Assembly: GCA_013043915.1 (NCBI GenBank)
Contig: JABEVH010000147.1
Coordinates: 1-6,449, forward strand
Length of the DNA: 6,449 nucleotides
Source: Pseudomonadales bacterium
Lineage (GTDB): Bacteria > Pseudomonadota > Gammaproteobacteria > Pseudomonadales > Moraxellaceae
Reading direction: 5' to 3'
Shown here: piece after piece, positions 6,381 to 6,449 of the stretch
Position numbering within the stretch: the stretch's first letter is position 1
Layout: the number at the start of each line of letters is the position of its first letter
Position numbers and translations under genes: made by a program
Notes under the pieces: generated by a model
What the model saw: only the letters and a program-made list of their open reading frames with translations
Told to the model about the DNA's origin: nothing
Databases searched by the model: none

Positions 6381-6449
6381 TTCTAAGGGCGAACCCGATG
6401 GGGTCTCCGGGCTCTCGTCTTGCGACTACAGCATCCCGGCCATGACCAA
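6367..6449 (-). CDS. Possible C-terminal end of an IS200/IS605-type TnpB (partial, 5' part beyond the right edge)
   Basis: A minus-strand frame is open from the right edge to a TAG at 6369-6367 and gives 26 residues. It ends GDPIGFALRTPCL and contains VVARREPG, which resembles the low-complexity tails with a K/R-E-P motif found at the end of many TnpB proteins. The stop lies inside the terminal hairpin, as is common in these elements, where the tnpB 3' end overlaps the right end and the guide (omega) RNA. The stretch is too short for a firm call: a second minus-strand frame is also open for part of it, and no nuclease or zinc-finger motif is visible here. Confidence 0.4.
   Translation of the reverse strand, partial: GHGRDAVVARREPGDPIGFALRTPCL
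6391..6414 (-). ncRNA. Candidate structured segment of a TnpB-associated (omega-type) RNA
   Basis: On the minus strand GAGCCCG (6414-6408) and CGGGTTC (6397-6391) form a seven-pair stem around a 10-nt loop. The third pair is G-U in minus-strand RNA but would be an A-C mismatch in plus-strand RNA, so the stem favours a minus-strand transcript, the direction of the TnpB-like tail. The loop contains CCCCAT, complementary to ATGGGG in the terminal hairpin, a possible pseudoknot. The extent of any RNA cannot be judged from the part shown. Confidence 0.3.

Overview
The window holds most of a minus-strand operon for a membrane-bound complex of the hydrogenase-4 / group 4 [NiFe]-hydrogenase / complex I superfamily. 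Gene order, in the direction of transcription from right to left, is hyfB-like (6077-4071), hyfC-like (4074-3136), hyfE-like (3132-2470), hyfF-like (2473-1010) and a partial hyfG-like large-subunit gene (1004 to the left edge). Neighbouring genes overlap by 4 nt or are separated by 3-5 nt, so this is one tightly coupled transcription unit. No gene homologous to hyfA or hyfD is present in the positions seen in the E. coli hyf operon.

The most informative point is in the HyfG-like protein. Its N-terminal (NuoC-like) and NuoD-like parts are well preserved, but the first nickel-iron ligand motif, normally RxCGxC...H, reads RICGDSTVAF. The second cysteine is Ser219 and the histidine is Phe223. The complex is therefore probably not a true hydrogenase. 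It fits the 'energy-converting hydrogenase-related' (Ehr) type of assembly: a complex I-like ion pump whose large subunit has lost the metal site. HyfB and HyfF would be the antiporter-like proton or sodium channels, HyfC the NuoH-like heel subunit, HyfE a NuoK-containing subunit, and HyfG the catalytic or quinone-facing subunit of the peripheral arm. The electron donor and acceptor cannot be read from this window.

To the right of hyfB is a 131-bp AT-rich divergent intergenic region (6078-6208). It carries two inverted repeats and a third copy of one half-site. A small gene for a 53-residue ribbon-helix-helix DNA-binding protein (6209-6370, plus strand) follows. The layout suggests an autoregulator whose operator also lies in front of the hyf-like operon.

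The last ~90 bases look like the end of an IS200/IS605-type element entering from the right. They hold an imperfect terminal hairpin (6359-6380), a second stem that pairs fully only as minus-strand RNA (6391-6414), and an open minus-strand frame ending at 6367 that resembles a TnpB C-terminal tail. The element end overlaps the 3' end of the ribbon-helix-helix gene.

The organism looks like a bacterium of moderate GC content, most likely a proteobacterium. An acidophilic or chemolithotrophic lineage such as Acidithiobacillus, which I recall carrying hyf-like clusters of this kind, is plausible, but this is an impression from protein style and not something the sequence proves. No rRNA, tRNA or CRISPR array was seen.
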